NCBI RefSeq assembly: GCF_009769735.1
Contig: NZ_WSRO01000002.1
Coordinates: forward strand, 3,236,001-3,300,000
Reading direction: 5' to 3'
Source of the DNA: Streptomyces sp. BA2
GTDB taxonomy: Bacteria > Actinomycetota > Actinomycetes > Streptomycetales > Streptomycetaceae
Length of the DNA stretch: 64,000 nucleotides
The notes beneath the pieces are model-generated. The model made no database searches, was not told the DNA's origin, and worked only from the letters and a program-made list of their open reading frames with translations. Both the position numbers and the translations under genes were made by a program. Every line of letters starts with the position of its first letter. The stretch's first letter is position 1. Shown in pieces: positions 41,589 through 49,329 of this stretch.

Positions 41589-43721
41589 ATGCACACCAAG
41601 GCGACACCGACCCACTGTCCGTACTGCGCGCTGCAATGCGGGATGGGCCTGGCCACCGGCCCCGGCGGGGTGGAGGTCGTGGAGCGTCCCGAGTTCCCCG
41701 TGAACGGGGGCGCGCTGTGCGGCAAGGGCCGCACGGCGCCCGCTGTGCTCTCCTCCCGGGTGCGCCTGACCGAGCCACTCATCCGATCCCACGCCACGGG
41801 CCGGCTCGAACCGGCCACCTGGGAGGAGGCCGTCGCCCGCGTCGCCGAAGGGCTTTCCCGCACGCGTGGCGAACATGGCGCGGACGCGTGTGGCGTGTTC
41901 GGCGGCGGGGGGCTGACCAACGAGAAGGCGTACGCCCTGGGGAAGTTCGCGCGGGTGGCGCTCGGCACGTCGCAGATCGACTACAACGGCCGGTTCTGCA
42001 TGTCGTCGGCGGCAGCGGCGGGGCAGCGGGCCTTCGGGCTCGACCGCGGTCTGCCCTTCCCCCTTGAGGACATCCCCCGCACCGGCTGTGTGATCCTCGT
42101 CGGCTCGAACCTCGCCGAGACGATGCCGCCCGCGCTGCGGTATCTGACGGAGCTGAAGGAGAACGGCGGAAAGCTGATCGTCATCGACCCGCGCAGGACC
42201 CGCACCGCCGAGCAGGCCGACCTGCATCTCGCGCCGCGCCCCGGCACCGACCTCGCCCTCGCGCTCGGCCTGCTGCACCTGGTGGTGGCCGAGGGGCGGA
42301 CGGACGAGGCGTTCATCGAGGAGCGGACCAGCGGGTGGGCGGAGGCGCGGGCGGCGGCGATGGCGCACTGGCCGGAGTACGTGGAGCGGATCAGCGGCGT
42401 TCCCGTGCCCCAACTCCGCGACGCGGTGCGGATGTTCTGTGGCGCCGAGGCCGGGATGGTGCTCACCGCGCGCGGGCCCGAGCAGCAGTCCAAGGGGACG
42501 GACACGGTCGGCGCGTGGATCAACCTCTGCCTCGCGACGGGCAACGCGGGCCGCCCCTTCGCCGGGTACGGCTGCCTGACCGGGCAGGGCAACGGGCAGG
42601 GCGGACGGGAACACGGCCAGAAGGCCGACCAGTTGCCCGGCTACCGCAAGCTGACCGACCCCGCGGCGCGGGCGCATGTGGCGGGGGTGTGGGGCGTCGA
42701 CCCCGACTCGCTTCCCGGCCCCGGGCGCTCCGCGTACGAGCTGCTCGACGCGCTGGGCGGGGACATCAAGGCGCTGCTCCTGATGGGCTCCAACCCGGTC
42801 GTCTCCGCGCCGCGCGCCGCGCACGTGGAGGAGCGGCTGCGGTCGCTCGACTTCCTCGCGGTGGCGGACGTCGTGCTCTCCGAGACGGCCCAACTGGCCG
42901 ATGTCGTCCTGCCGGTGACGCAGTGGGCCGAGGAGACGGGCACGGTGACGAACCTGGAGGGGCGGGTGCTGCTGCGCCGCCAGGCGGTGGGCGCGCCCGA
43001 CGGCGTACGGAGCGACCTGGACGTGCTCCACGGTCTCGCCGCCCACCTCGGCCACGAGAAGGGCTTCCCTACGGACCCGGAGGAGGTCTTCGAGGAGCTG
43101 CGCAGGGCGAGCGCGGGCGGGGCGGCGGACTACTCGGGGATCTCGTACGCGCGCCTGAAGGAAGGGAACGGGGAGGGGGTGTTCTGGCCCTGCCCCGCAC
43201 GGGAGGCTGAGACGGGGGCCGAGACGGATGCCGGGACGGGGGCTGAGACGGATGCCGAGCATCCCGGCACCCCGCGCCTCTTCCTCGACCGGTTCGCCAC
43301 CGAGGACGGGCGGGCGCGGTTCGTGCCGGTGGCGCATCGAAGCGCCGCAGAGGAGCCGGACGCGGAGTATCCCGTGATCCTGACCACCGGGCGGGTCCTC
43401 GCGCAGTATCAGTCGGGGGCCCAGACACGCCGCGTCGACGAGCTCAACTCCGCCGCTCCCGGCCCCTTCGTGGAGCTGCACCCACGGCTCGCGGCGCGCC
43501 TTGAGGTCGGGGAGGGCGAGCCGGTGACCGTCGTCTCGCGGAGGGGGCGGGCCGTCGCCCCGGCGCGCATCACGAGCGCGATCCGCTCCGACACCGTCTT
43601 CATGCCCTTCCACTGGCCGGGCGAGGGCCGGGCCAACTCCCTCACCAATCCGGCACTTGACCCGGTCTCGCGGATGCCGGAGTTCAAGGTGTGCGCGGTG
43701 CGGCTGGAGCGGGCTTCGTAG
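41589..43721 (+). CDS. nasA: Assimilatory nitrate reductase (molybdopterin oxidoreductase)
   Basis: 710 residues from ATG 41589. The N-terminal 4Fe-4S site is HCPYCALQCGM ... GALCGKG (C-x2-C-x3-C ... C). The molybdenum ligand Cys is in DYNGRFCMSSAAAAGQRAFG, the position used in NasA/NapA/formate dehydrogenase-type enzymes. MGD-binding motifs include VILVGSNLAETMP, LIVIDPRRT, LLLMGSNPVVSAP, and the C-terminal molydopterin dinucleotide domain LTTGRVLAQYQSGAQTRR. It has no Tat signal, so it is cytoplasmic and assimilatory: nitrate to nitrite, passed to NirB. A ~30-residue Glu/Thr/Ala repeat (ETGAETDAGTGAETDAE) is inserted near residue 540. Formate dehydrogenase is the main alternative, but the nirBD genes nearby and known Streptomyces gene order favour NasA. 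Confidence 0.85.
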   Translation: MHTKATPTHCPYCALQCGMGLATGPGGVEVVERPEFPVNGGALCGKGRTAPAVLSSRVRLTEPLIRSHATGRLEPATWEEAVARVAEGLSRTRGEHGADACGVFGGGGLTNEKAYALGKFARVALGTSQIDYNGRFCMSSAAAAGQRAFGLDRGLPFPLEDIPRTGCVILVGSNLAETMPPALRYLTELKENGGKLIVIDPRRTRTAEQADLHLAPRPGTDLALALGLLHLVVAEGRTDEAFIEERTSGWAEARAAAMAHWPEYVERISGVPVPQLRDAVRMFCGAEAGMVLTARGPEQQSKGTDTVGAWINLCLATGNAGRPFAGYGCLTGQGNGQGGREHGQKADQLPGYRKLTDPAARAHVAGVWGVDPDSLPGPGRSAYELLDALGGDIKALLLMGSNPVVSAPRAAHVEERLRSLDFLAVADVVLSETAQLADVVLPVTQWAEETGTVTNLEGRVLLRRQAVGAPDGVRSDLDVLHGLAAHLGHEKGFPTDPEEVFEELRRASAGGAADYSGISYARLKEGNGEGVFWPCPAREAETGAETDAGTGAETDAEHPGTPRLFLDRFATEDGRARFVPVAHRSAAEEPDAEYPVILTTGRVLAQYQSGAQTRRVDELNSAAPGPFVELHPRLAARLEVGEGEPVTVVSRRGRAVAPARITSAIRSDTVFMPFHWPGEGRANSLTNPALDPVSRMPEFKVCAVRLERAS

Positions 43722-43731
43722 CGGCTGACGC

Positions 43732-43768
43732 GACTGCGGGCCGGGGGTGACACCCCCGGCCCGCAGTC
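43732..43768. terminator. Very strong bidirectional terminator
   Basis: Arms of 16 bp (GACTGCGGGCCGGGGG at 43732-43747 with its exact complement at 43753-43768) around the loop TGACA, between convergent nasA and the secreted-protein gene. Confidence 0.9.
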
Positions 43769-43798
43769 ATGCGCGTACGAGAATCACGCGTACGAGAG

Positions 43799-44095
43799 TC
43801 AGCAGGTACGGCCGACGTAGTGCGCGCCCTGGATCTTGCTCGCCGAACCCAGCCAGCTCTTGCCCGGACCGACACAGCGCTCGTAGTCGGGGGCGAGGGC
43901 CACCCGCACGTGGATGACGACCTTCGAGCCGTCGCTCGTGCAGTGGTTGTAGAAGGCGTCGCTGCCGGTCTCGTAGAACCCGCAGGGGTTCATGACTGCG
44001 GTCGGGGTGTGAGCGGACGCGGCTGCCGCCACGGGGAGGCCGAGAGTGAGGGCTACGGCGCCGACGAGGGCCGGAAGCGAACGGCGAAGGCTCAT
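43799..44095 (-). CDS. Small secreted cysteine-containing protein (DUF6355-like)
   Basis: 98 residues from ATG 44095, with AGGAG 7 nt upstream. There is a signal peptide at 1-28 (RRSLPALVGAVALTLGLPVAAAASA). The mature chain has four cysteines (NPCGFYE, YNHCTSDG, ERCVGPG and the C-terminal GRTC), a pattern that suggests two disulfides, with DAFYNHCTSDGSKVVIHV and GPGKSWLGSASKIQGA between them. This resembles small exported actinobacterial proteins of the DUF6355 type, whose role is not established. It is convergent with nasA across a strong terminator. Confidence 0.75.
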   Translation of the reverse strand: MSLRRSLPALVGAVALTLGLPVAAAASAHTPTAVMNPCGFYETGSDAFYNHCTSDGSKVVIHVRVALAPDYERCVGPGKSWLGSASKIQGAHYVGRTC

Positions 44096-44305
44096 GGGGC
44101 AACTCCTGCTGAGGACGTGGTGCTCACGCACCGACACGCGCACCGACTGGTGCATACGGAGAGTGCCACAACAGGCACCCTCCGCGATCATGCGGTCGTG
44201 CGCGTCGCTCGCACGGGTGACGGAGTCCACCGGATCGAGTGCGCAGGCGTTTGAGCTGCGAAATCCGCGTCACGGCCCGGTCATCGGCGCCCGCGCCGGA
44301 ACCCC

Positions 44306-44743
44306 TCACCGCGGCGCCCGGAACGACGCCCAGTCCCCTCCCCCGATCAACACCCCCGAAGCGCGCAGCCTCGCCGCCACTCGCGGCGCGGCCACGTACA
44401 CCCACGCGCGCGCCGTCGTACCGTCCAGGAGGGTCACCTCGCGCACGACGCGCTCGTACAGGTTGCGGGGGTCGCCCGGCGCGTAGTCCTCCAGTACGTC
44501 GAGATCGGCGAGGAGCCGGTCGTACGCGGACGGGAGCGCGGTGATCAACTCGCCGCGCACCGGGCCGCCTTCGGGTTCTTCCACCAGGTATGGATAGCCG
44601 GGCCCTTCGTAGAGGACCGCCCCCGGGAGCCGGGCGGGTGACTCCGCACCGACGCTGCCGCGCAGGTGGACGTCGTGGTTCGGCTCCCCCGGTCGCAGCG
44701 TTCCGTACACGAAGAACGGCAGCCGGTCCTTCTCCCGCGTCAT
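44306..44743 (-). CDS. Gamma-glutamylcyclotransferase-like (AIG2 family) protein
   Basis: 145 residues from ATG 44743, whose ATGA overlaps the cutA stop by 4 nt. The family motif FFVYGTLRPGEPNH lies at residues 8-21, the catalytic-type Glu in VRGELITAL and LDVLEDYAPGDPRNLYER, and ARAWVYVA near the end. These proteins form a small barrel that cyclises gamma-glutamyl amines or peptides; many bacterial ones are uncharacterised. Translational coupling with cutA suggests joint expression. Confidence 0.85.
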   Translation of the reverse strand: MTREKDRLPFFVYGTLRPGEPNHDVHLRGSVGAESPARLPGAVLYEGPGYPYLVEEPEGGPVRGELITALPSAYDRLLADLDVLEDYAPGDPRNLYERVVREVTLLDGTTARAWVYVAAPRVAARLRASGVLIGGGDWASFRAPR

Positions 44744-45105
44744 CGGGTCGTCTCCCGCTCCACCCATTCCAGGTACGCCGCGCTCCCCCGCACGACCGGC
44801 GTCGCGATGATCTCGGGGGTGTCATAGTCGTGCGCCTCGGTCAGCCAGGCCTCCAGCTCCTCGTACCGCGCGGCGGCTGTCTTGAACAGCACCTGCCACT
44901 CCTGTGCGGTCTCGACGGCGCCTTCCCATCGGTAGACGGAGGTGACGGGCCCGGTGATCTGCGCGCAGGCGGCGGCACGCGCCGCCACCGCGCCGCTCGC
45001 GAGCTCTTCCGCCTTCTGAGCGGTGTCGGTCGTGGTGAGCACGGTGAGCACGGTGGGCACCGCCGGCTGTCCGGGGCCTGATCCGGTTGCGTACGTCGAC
45101 ATCAT
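44740..45105 (-). CDS. cutA: CutA1-family divalent-cation tolerance protein
   Basis: 121 residues from ATG 45105 (MMSTYATG; either Met could start). The CutA core VLTVLTTTDTAQKAEELASGAVAARAAACAQI, then VTSVYRWEGAVETAQEWQVLFKTA and the C-terminal HDYDTPEIIATPVV, are all diagnostic. CutA is a small cytoplasmic trimer related to PII proteins; copper tolerance was proposed for the E. coli protein, but the molecular role is not settled. It is followed, with overlap, by the AIG2-like gene. Confidence 0.93.
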   Translation of the reverse strand: MMSTYATGSGPGQPAVPTVLTVLTTTDTAQKAEELASGAVAARAAACAQITGPVTSVYRWEGAVETAQEWQVLFKTAAARYEELEAWLTEAHDYDTPEIIATPVVRGSAAYLEWVERETTR

Positions 45106-45137
45106 GCGCCGATTCTCGCCGGACCGGCCGCTGCACC

Positions 45138-45240
45138 GGGCAGGGAGGCACGGCAAGGAGACGCGGCGGGGAGGCGAGGCAGGGAGGCGAGGCGGGGAGG
45201 CACGGCAAGGAGACGCGGCAGGGAGGCGCGGCAGGGGCCA
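45138..45240 (+). repeat. G-rich minisatellite-like tandem repeats
   Basis: Degenerate copies of GGGAGGC(G/A)(A/C)GGC. A longer unit, GGGAGGCACGGCAAGGAGAC, occurs twice, about 55 nt apart. The array lies between cutA and the lipoprotein gene. Confidence 0.7.
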
Positions 45241-45329
45241 CCGGCCAGGCCGAAGGTCCCCATCTCCGTTCTTCCACCCCGCTTATCCCTGTCTGTTACA
45301 CAACGTCCCGTTTTCCGTGATGGACGCTT

Positions 45330-45344
45330 CCTACCGTCGGTAGG
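45330..45344. promoter_or_regulatory. 15-bp palindrome overlapping the lipoprotein-gene leader
   Basis: CCTACCG-T-CGGTAGG, 3 nt before the ATG at 45348. It resembles the site at 59207-59222. A bound protein here would block translation initiation or transcription. Confidence 0.5.
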
Positions 45345-45347
45345 GCC

Positions 45348-46100
45348 ATGAACCTTTCCTGCCCTCACCGCCGCCTCCTGCGCCGCGCCGCCCTGCTCGC
45401 CGTCACGGCGGCCGTCGCGATGGCCGGATGCGGCAGCGTGGACGGGCTCGGCGCCGGTGAGTCCGCGCCGTCCGTGTCCGTGCAGCCGCGCCCCGAGCCG
45501 CTCTGGCCCGCCTGGACCAGTACGTCGTCCGAGACGCCCGGCGCCGACGCCGCCTCCCACCAGCCGCCGCCGGAACCCCTGGAAGGGCTGCCGAAGCTGG
45601 GCGGCGGCGGGCTCGGCACGGAGGACTTCCGCAAGGTCCTGCGGGCCGATCCGCGGATGAAGCCGCTCGCCGACCGCGGCGAGATCGACCGCCCCGGGAG
45701 GGCCGGGCTGCGGCCGCCGCTCCTGACGGACCTCACCGGCGACGGGCGGCCCGAACTGCTCGTGGCCGCCGACACGGAGAGCGGACGCAGCGTCCTGGCC
45801 GTCTACACGGAGCACGACGGCCGCGTGTACCCGATCCTGCTCACCGCCGGCAAGCGCGTGAGCGTCGAGACGCTCGGCTCGGACCTGCTGGTGCGCAGCC
45901 CGTGCGCGGACGGCGGCGAGCAGGCGGTGCGGTTCCACTGGGACGGGGTGCGGATGTCCACGGTGAGCGACACCAAGAACTACAAGAAGACGCAGGGCGG
46001 CGCCGACGGCTCCACACCGTCGCCGAAAGCCACGCCTACGCCTACACCTACACGTACGGGCAGCGAGGAACCCTCGCGCAGTTCGGACGGGCAGAGATGA
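45348..46100 (+). CDS. Putative lipoprotein paired with a sensor kinase
   Basis: 250 residues. N-terminal signal RRLLRRAALLAVTAAVAMAGCGS has a lipobox (AMAG|C, Cys27). A Pro-rich spacer (35-75) leads to a small domain with LLTDLTGDGRPELLVAADTESGR, an FG-GAP-like calcium-loop motif (DLTGDGRPE), and SVLAVYTEHDGRVYPILLTAGK. The C-terminal tail is Thr/Pro repeats (PKATPTPTPTRTG). Its stop overlaps the ATG of the histidine kinase (ATGA), so the two are translated together. In S. coelicolor the lipoprotein CseA modulates the CseBC sensor system, so a similar role is plausible here; no sequence similarity to CseA is claimed. Confidence 0.75.
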   Translation: MNLSCPHRRLLRRAALLAVTAAVAMAGCGSVDGLGAGESAPSVSVQPRPEPLWPAWTSTSSETPGADAASHQPPPEPLEGLPKLGGGGLGTEDFRKVLRADPRMKPLADRGEIDRPGRAGLRPPLLTDLTGDGRPELLVAADTESGRSVLAVYTEHDGRVYPILLTAGKRVSVETLGSDLLVRSPCADGGEQAVRFHWDGVRMSTVSDTKNYKKTQGGADGSTPSPKATPTPTPTRTGSEEPSRSSDGQR

Positions 46101-47410
46101 AAGGCATGGCCCAGCGCGCCCGTGCCGCCCTCAACGCCCTTGGTCTGCGCTGGAAGATCGCCGCGCTGCTCGCACTCGGCTGCGCGGTCGTCGCCGTGGC
46201 CATCGGGGTCCTCATCCACCAGGCGCGCCTCGAACAGGTCTCCAAGACCGCCAGGTCGGGTGCCACCGCGCAGTTGGTGCGGGTGCGCCAGCTGTACGAG
46301 CTGACGGGGCAGGTCGACACCGACGGCGACGCCGCTACGGACGCCGCCATCGACGCGCCCGATCTGCCCGCGTCGCTGCGGGCCGCCGCCCTGGACGGAC
46401 GGCGGACCACGTACCTCGACATGAGCGCCGACGACCCGGTCGTGTGGGCGGCGCGGCCGGTCGGCGACCATGTGCTGTCCGTCCGCGAGCCGCTGACCGA
46501 ACAGGCCGCTGAGATGGCCGATTTCGACCAGCAGCTGCTGGCGTCGGGCGCCGTCGTCGTCATTCTCGCGGCGCTCGGCGGCGCCGCGCTCGCGAGCCGT
46601 CTCAGCCGCGAGCTGCGGACCGCGGCGGCCACCGCGCGCCGCATCAGCGAGGGCGATCTGGACGCCCGTATCGACCATCCGCGGCCGCCGGGCAGCCGGC
46701 CCGGCAAGGACGAGGTGGCCGAACTGGCCACCGCGGTCGACACGATGGCGGCGTCCCTGCAGCAGCGGCTCGAAGCCGAGCAGCGTTTCACCGCGGACGT
46801 CGCCCACGAGCTGCGCACCCCGCTGACCGGTCTGCACACCGCGGCCGAGCTCCTGCCGCAGAGCCGCCCCACGGAACTCGTGCGGGACCGTGTCCTCGCC
46901 CTGCGCACCCTCACCGAGGATCTGCTCGAAGTGGCGCGGCTCGACGCGGAGATGGAGCGCCCCGACCTGGCGACGCATCCGCTGAGGACGCTGACCGAGG
47001 GGATCGTGCAGCGGTCGGGTTGCCCGGTGCGTTTCGCGAAGGCGAGCAACTCGAACAACTCCGATGAGACGGGCGACACGGTCGACACGCTCGTACGCAC
47101 CGACGCGCGCCGCCTGGAGCGGATCATCGCCAACCTCGTCGCCAACGCCCGCAGGCACGGGGCCGGTCCGGTCGATGTGCGGGTGGCCGGGCCCGTGGTC
47201 ACGGTCAGCGACCACGGGCCCGGTTTCCCCGAGCACCTTCTGAAGGACGGCCCGCGGCGCTTCCAGACCGGCGCCCGTGAGCGCGGCCAGGGCACGGGCC
47301 TCGGCCTGACGATCGCGTTCGGCCAGGCGCAGGCGATCGGCGCGCGGGTGGAGCTGCGCAACGCGGAGGGCGGCGGCGCGGTGGCGGCGGTGCACCTGCC
47401 GGAGGCGTAG
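46097..47410 (+). CDS. Membrane sensor histidine kinase
   Basis: 437 residues from ATG 46097. TM1 is at about 18-38 (WKIAALLALGCAVVAVAIGVL) and TM2 at about 150-170, enclosing a ~110-residue extracytoplasmic sensor domain. HAMP lies at about 172-235 (LRTAAATARRISEGDLDARID), H-box FTADVAHELRTPLTGLH, N-box RLERIIANLVANARRHG, G1 VSDHGPGFPEHLL and G2 GQGTGLGLTIAFGQ, so it is complete and presumably active. No response-regulator gene is adjacent, which is unusual for this class; the partner must be elsewhere. It is coupled to the upstream lipoprotein gene. Confidence 0.92.
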   Translation: MKGMAQRARAALNALGLRWKIAALLALGCAVVAVAIGVLIHQARLEQVSKTARSGATAQLVRVRQLYELTGQVDTDGDAATDAAIDAPDLPASLRAAALDGRRTTYLDMSADDPVVWAARPVGDHVLSVREPLTEQAAEMADFDQQLLASGAVVVILAALGGAALASRLSRELRTAAATARRISEGDLDARIDHPRPPGSRPGKDEVAELATAVDTMAASLQQRLEAEQRFTADVAHELRTPLTGLHTAAELLPQSRPTELVRDRVLALRTLTEDLLEVARLDAEMERPDLATHPLRTLTEGIVQRSGCPVRFAKASNSNNSDETGDTVDTLVRTDARRLERIIANLVANARRHGAGPVDVRVAGPVVTVSDHGPGFPEHLLKDGPRRFQTGARERGQGTGLGLTIAFGQAQAIGARVELRNAEGGGAVAAVHLPEA

Positions 47411-47427
47411 CCGTCGCCGGGTTCGCC

Positions 47428-48090
47428 TCAACTGCCGTACGGGCGGGCCTCCTTCGCGCTGCGCAGCGCCCATGCCCACCAGTGGAGCTGGTCGAGCATC
47501 GACTTGGCGGCGGCGTTCGCGGCCGTCGGGTCCTTGTGGGTGCCGTCGTCGGCGAAGAGGGCGCCCGCGTTGTGGAAGGAGACGGTCTCGCGAATTGTCA
47601 TGGTGTGCAGCTCGGCGAAGACCGGACGCAGATGCTCGACCGCGCGCAGGCCGCCGGAGAGCCCTCCGTAGGAGACGAAGGCAAGGGGCTTGGCCTGCCA
47701 TTCGACGCCGTGCCAGTCGATGAGGTTCTTGAGGGACGCGGGGTAGGAGTGGTTGTACTCGGGGGTGAGGACGACGAAGGCATCGGCGTCGGCCAGCTTC
47801 GGGGTGACCTTGCCGAGCTCGGCGAGTGTCTCGGGCGACGGGTTGTACGAGAGCGCGGTCGGCAGGTGGGATTCGGCCAGGTCGATGACATCCACCTCGA
47901 ATTCCGCGCGCCCACGGATCCGGTCCAGCAGCCAGTCGGCGACGACCGGCCCGAAGCGGCCCTCGCGATTGCTCCCGATGATGACGGCGACGCGAAGGGG
48001 CGCGGCCGGGGTAGCGGTGGACGTGGAATCAGCGGCAATCGTGTTCTGGGTCACGTTCTGGGTCGTGTTCTGGGTCGTGTTCTGGGTCAT
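47428..48090 (-). CDS. NADPH-dependent FMN reductase (SoxR-regulon type)
   Basis: 220 residues from ATG 48090, with CGAGG 8 nt upstream. After an N-terminal stretch of four TQN(T/V) repeats encoded by a 12-bp tandem repeat comes a flavodoxin-like fold: VAVIIGSNREGRFGPVVADWLLD (FMN phosphate loop), FVVLTPEYNHSYPASLKNLIDW and PLAFVSYGGLSGGLRAVEHLRPV. It reduces FMN or quinones with NADPH. The promoter region holds a CTCAACC-AA-GGTTGAG dyad like a SoxR box. In S. coelicolor an FMN reductase in this chromosomal area is a known SoxR target induced by redox-active antibiotics, which fits. The TTG at 48111 is a less likely start. Confidence 0.9.
   Translation of the reverse strand: MTQNTTQNTTQNVTQNTIAADSTSTATPAAPLRVAVIIGSNREGRFGPVVADWLLDRIRGRAEFEVDVIDLAESHLPTALSYNPSPETLAELGKVTPKLADADAFVVLTPEYNHSYPASLKNLIDWHGVEWQAKPLAFVSYGGLSGGLRAVEHLRPVFAELHTMTIRETVSFHNAGALFADDGTHKDPTAANAAAKSMLDQLHWWAWALRSAKEARPYGS
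48041..48088 (-). repeat. 12-bp tandem repeat x4 at the start of the FMN reductase gene
   Basis: Four units of GTGTTCTGGGTC (one has ACG for GTG in the first bases), in frame, encoding the TQNT repeats. Length variation between strains would keep the reading frame. Confidence 0.9.
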
Positions 48091-48106
48091 GGGCAGAGCC
48101 TCGTTG

Positions 48107-48127
48107 CTCAACCAAGGTTGAGGTCAA
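48107..48127 (-). promoter_or_regulatory. SoxR-box-like dyad and -35 box of the FMN reductase gene
   Basis: CTCAACC (48107-48113), AA, GGTTGAG (48116-48122), adjoining TTGACC (minus strand, 48127-48122) as a -35 box. MerR-family regulators such as SoxR bind dyads in this position. No soxR gene is visible in the window. Confidence 0.65.
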
Positions 48128-48211
48128 GCGCCTCCCGTGGAGAGTTCGGAGCGAGGCCGCGGAGGCCGCCCTCGCCCCCTTCCTCCTCCCCCACGTCGTA
48201 CCGTGAAGCCC

Positions 48212-48997
48212 ATGACAACTCCCTCGCCTCTCCAGCGGCTTGAGATCGACGGGCGGGCCGTTACCGCCGACCGGCTGCTGTGGGCGGCTCTCGGTGGCGT
48301 GGGGCACTTCACCGCGATGCAGGTCAGGGGCGGCGCGACGCGTGGGCTCGGGCTGCATCTGGGGCGGCTCGACGCGGCCACCCGCGAGCTCTTCGGCCGG
48401 GAGCTCGACGGCGAGTACGTCCGCGAGCTCGTCCGGCACGTGCTCCGGGACGACATCGCCGACGCGTCCGTACGCGTCCACGTCCACGCACCCGACGGCG
48501 AGCCGTCCGTGACCGTCACCGTCCGGGCGCCGGGCGGGATGCCCGAGGGCGCGCAAGCCCTGCGGTCAGTCCCCTACCAGCGGCCCTTCCCGCACATCAA
48601 GCACCTGGGCGGCTTCGGGCAGGCCCGCCACGGAGAGCTCGCCCGGCAGGCGGGCTTCGACGACGCGCTGCTCACCGGACCCGACGGAACGATCAGCGAG
48701 GGCGCCGTCACGAACATCGCCTTCTACGACGGCTCGGAGATCGTCTGGCCCGACGCCCCCTGCCTGGCCGGCATCACCATGCGGCTGCTCGAACCGCTGC
48801 TCCCGGCCGCCGGGCTTCCCACGCGCCGGGCCCCGGTCACGCTCGCGGACCTCTCCTCGTACGCGGCCGCATTCGTCACCAACGCGCGGGGCATCGCGCC
48901 GGTGCGGCGGATCGACGGCACGGAGTTCGCGGTCGACGAGAAGCTGATGGGGACGCTGGCCGGGCTCTACGCCGACGTTCCCTGGGACACCCTCTGA
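48212..48997 (+). CDS. Class IV PLP-dependent aminotransferase
   Basis: 261 residues from ATG 48212. The PLP-lysine is in PFPHIKHLGGFGQ, the class IV motif in DGTISEGAVTNIAFYDG, and the substrate-site segment in ITMRLLEPLLPAAGLPTRRAPVTLADLSSYAAAFVTNARGI. Family members include branched-chain aminotransferase, D-amino-acid aminotransferase and 4-amino-4-deoxychorismate lyase; the short length and lack of a BCAT-type N-terminus favour the last two, but I cannot choose. It is cytoplasmic and divergent from the FMN reductase gene. Confidence 0.88.
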   Translation: MTTPSPLQRLEIDGRAVTADRLLWAALGGVGHFTAMQVRGGATRGLGLHLGRLDAATRELFGRELDGEYVRELVRHVLRDDIADASVRVHVHAPDGEPSVTVTVRAPGGMPEGAQALRSVPYQRPFPHIKHLGGFGQARHGELARQAGFDDALLTGPDGTISEGAVTNIAFYDGSEIVWPDAPCLAGITMRLLEPLLPAAGLPTRRAPVTLADLSSYAAAFVTNARGIAPVRRIDGTEFAVDEKLMGTLAGLYADVPWDTL

Positions 48998-49329
48998 GGC
49001 AGACTCGGGCCCGCCTCGCGGGCACGTCCGGCCGACCTCGCGGGCACGTCCGGCCGACCTCGCGGGCACGTCCGGCCGGCCTCGGGTCACCCATTCACAG
49101 GCGCCCCGCACCCCCTTCGGACACTTCTCCGCGACACGCCGAGTGACCTGCTGGAATGTTCCCGTCGAAGTGTCAGAAGCCGCTCCCCCACAGAGTTTCT
49201 GACAGACCTTCAGGAGGCGTGCGCCGCCGAGTGCCACTTACCTCGGTAGAGCGGGGTTCGACCGACGCAGCGGCACTTGGGGGTGCCGCGGGCCGTGCCC
49301 TCTGCTGGTCTCTCGGAGGAGCAAGCACG
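48998..49329 (+). other. 332-nt leader region with 22-bp tandem repeats and an inverted repeat
   Basis: No gene is seen. Three full copies of a 22-bp unit (49014-49079) are followed by an inverted repeat TGTCAGAA (49171-49178) / TTCTGACA (49197-49204), 18 nt apart, which may be an operator or mRNA hairpin for the secreted-protein gene. GGAGG precedes its ATG. Confidence 0.6.
49014..49086 (+). repeat. 22-bp tandem repeat, 3.3 copies
   Basis: Unit CCTCGCGGGCACGTCCGGCC plus GA, at 49014, 49036 and 49058; the third copy ends GG and a partial copy follows. Confidence 0.9.
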
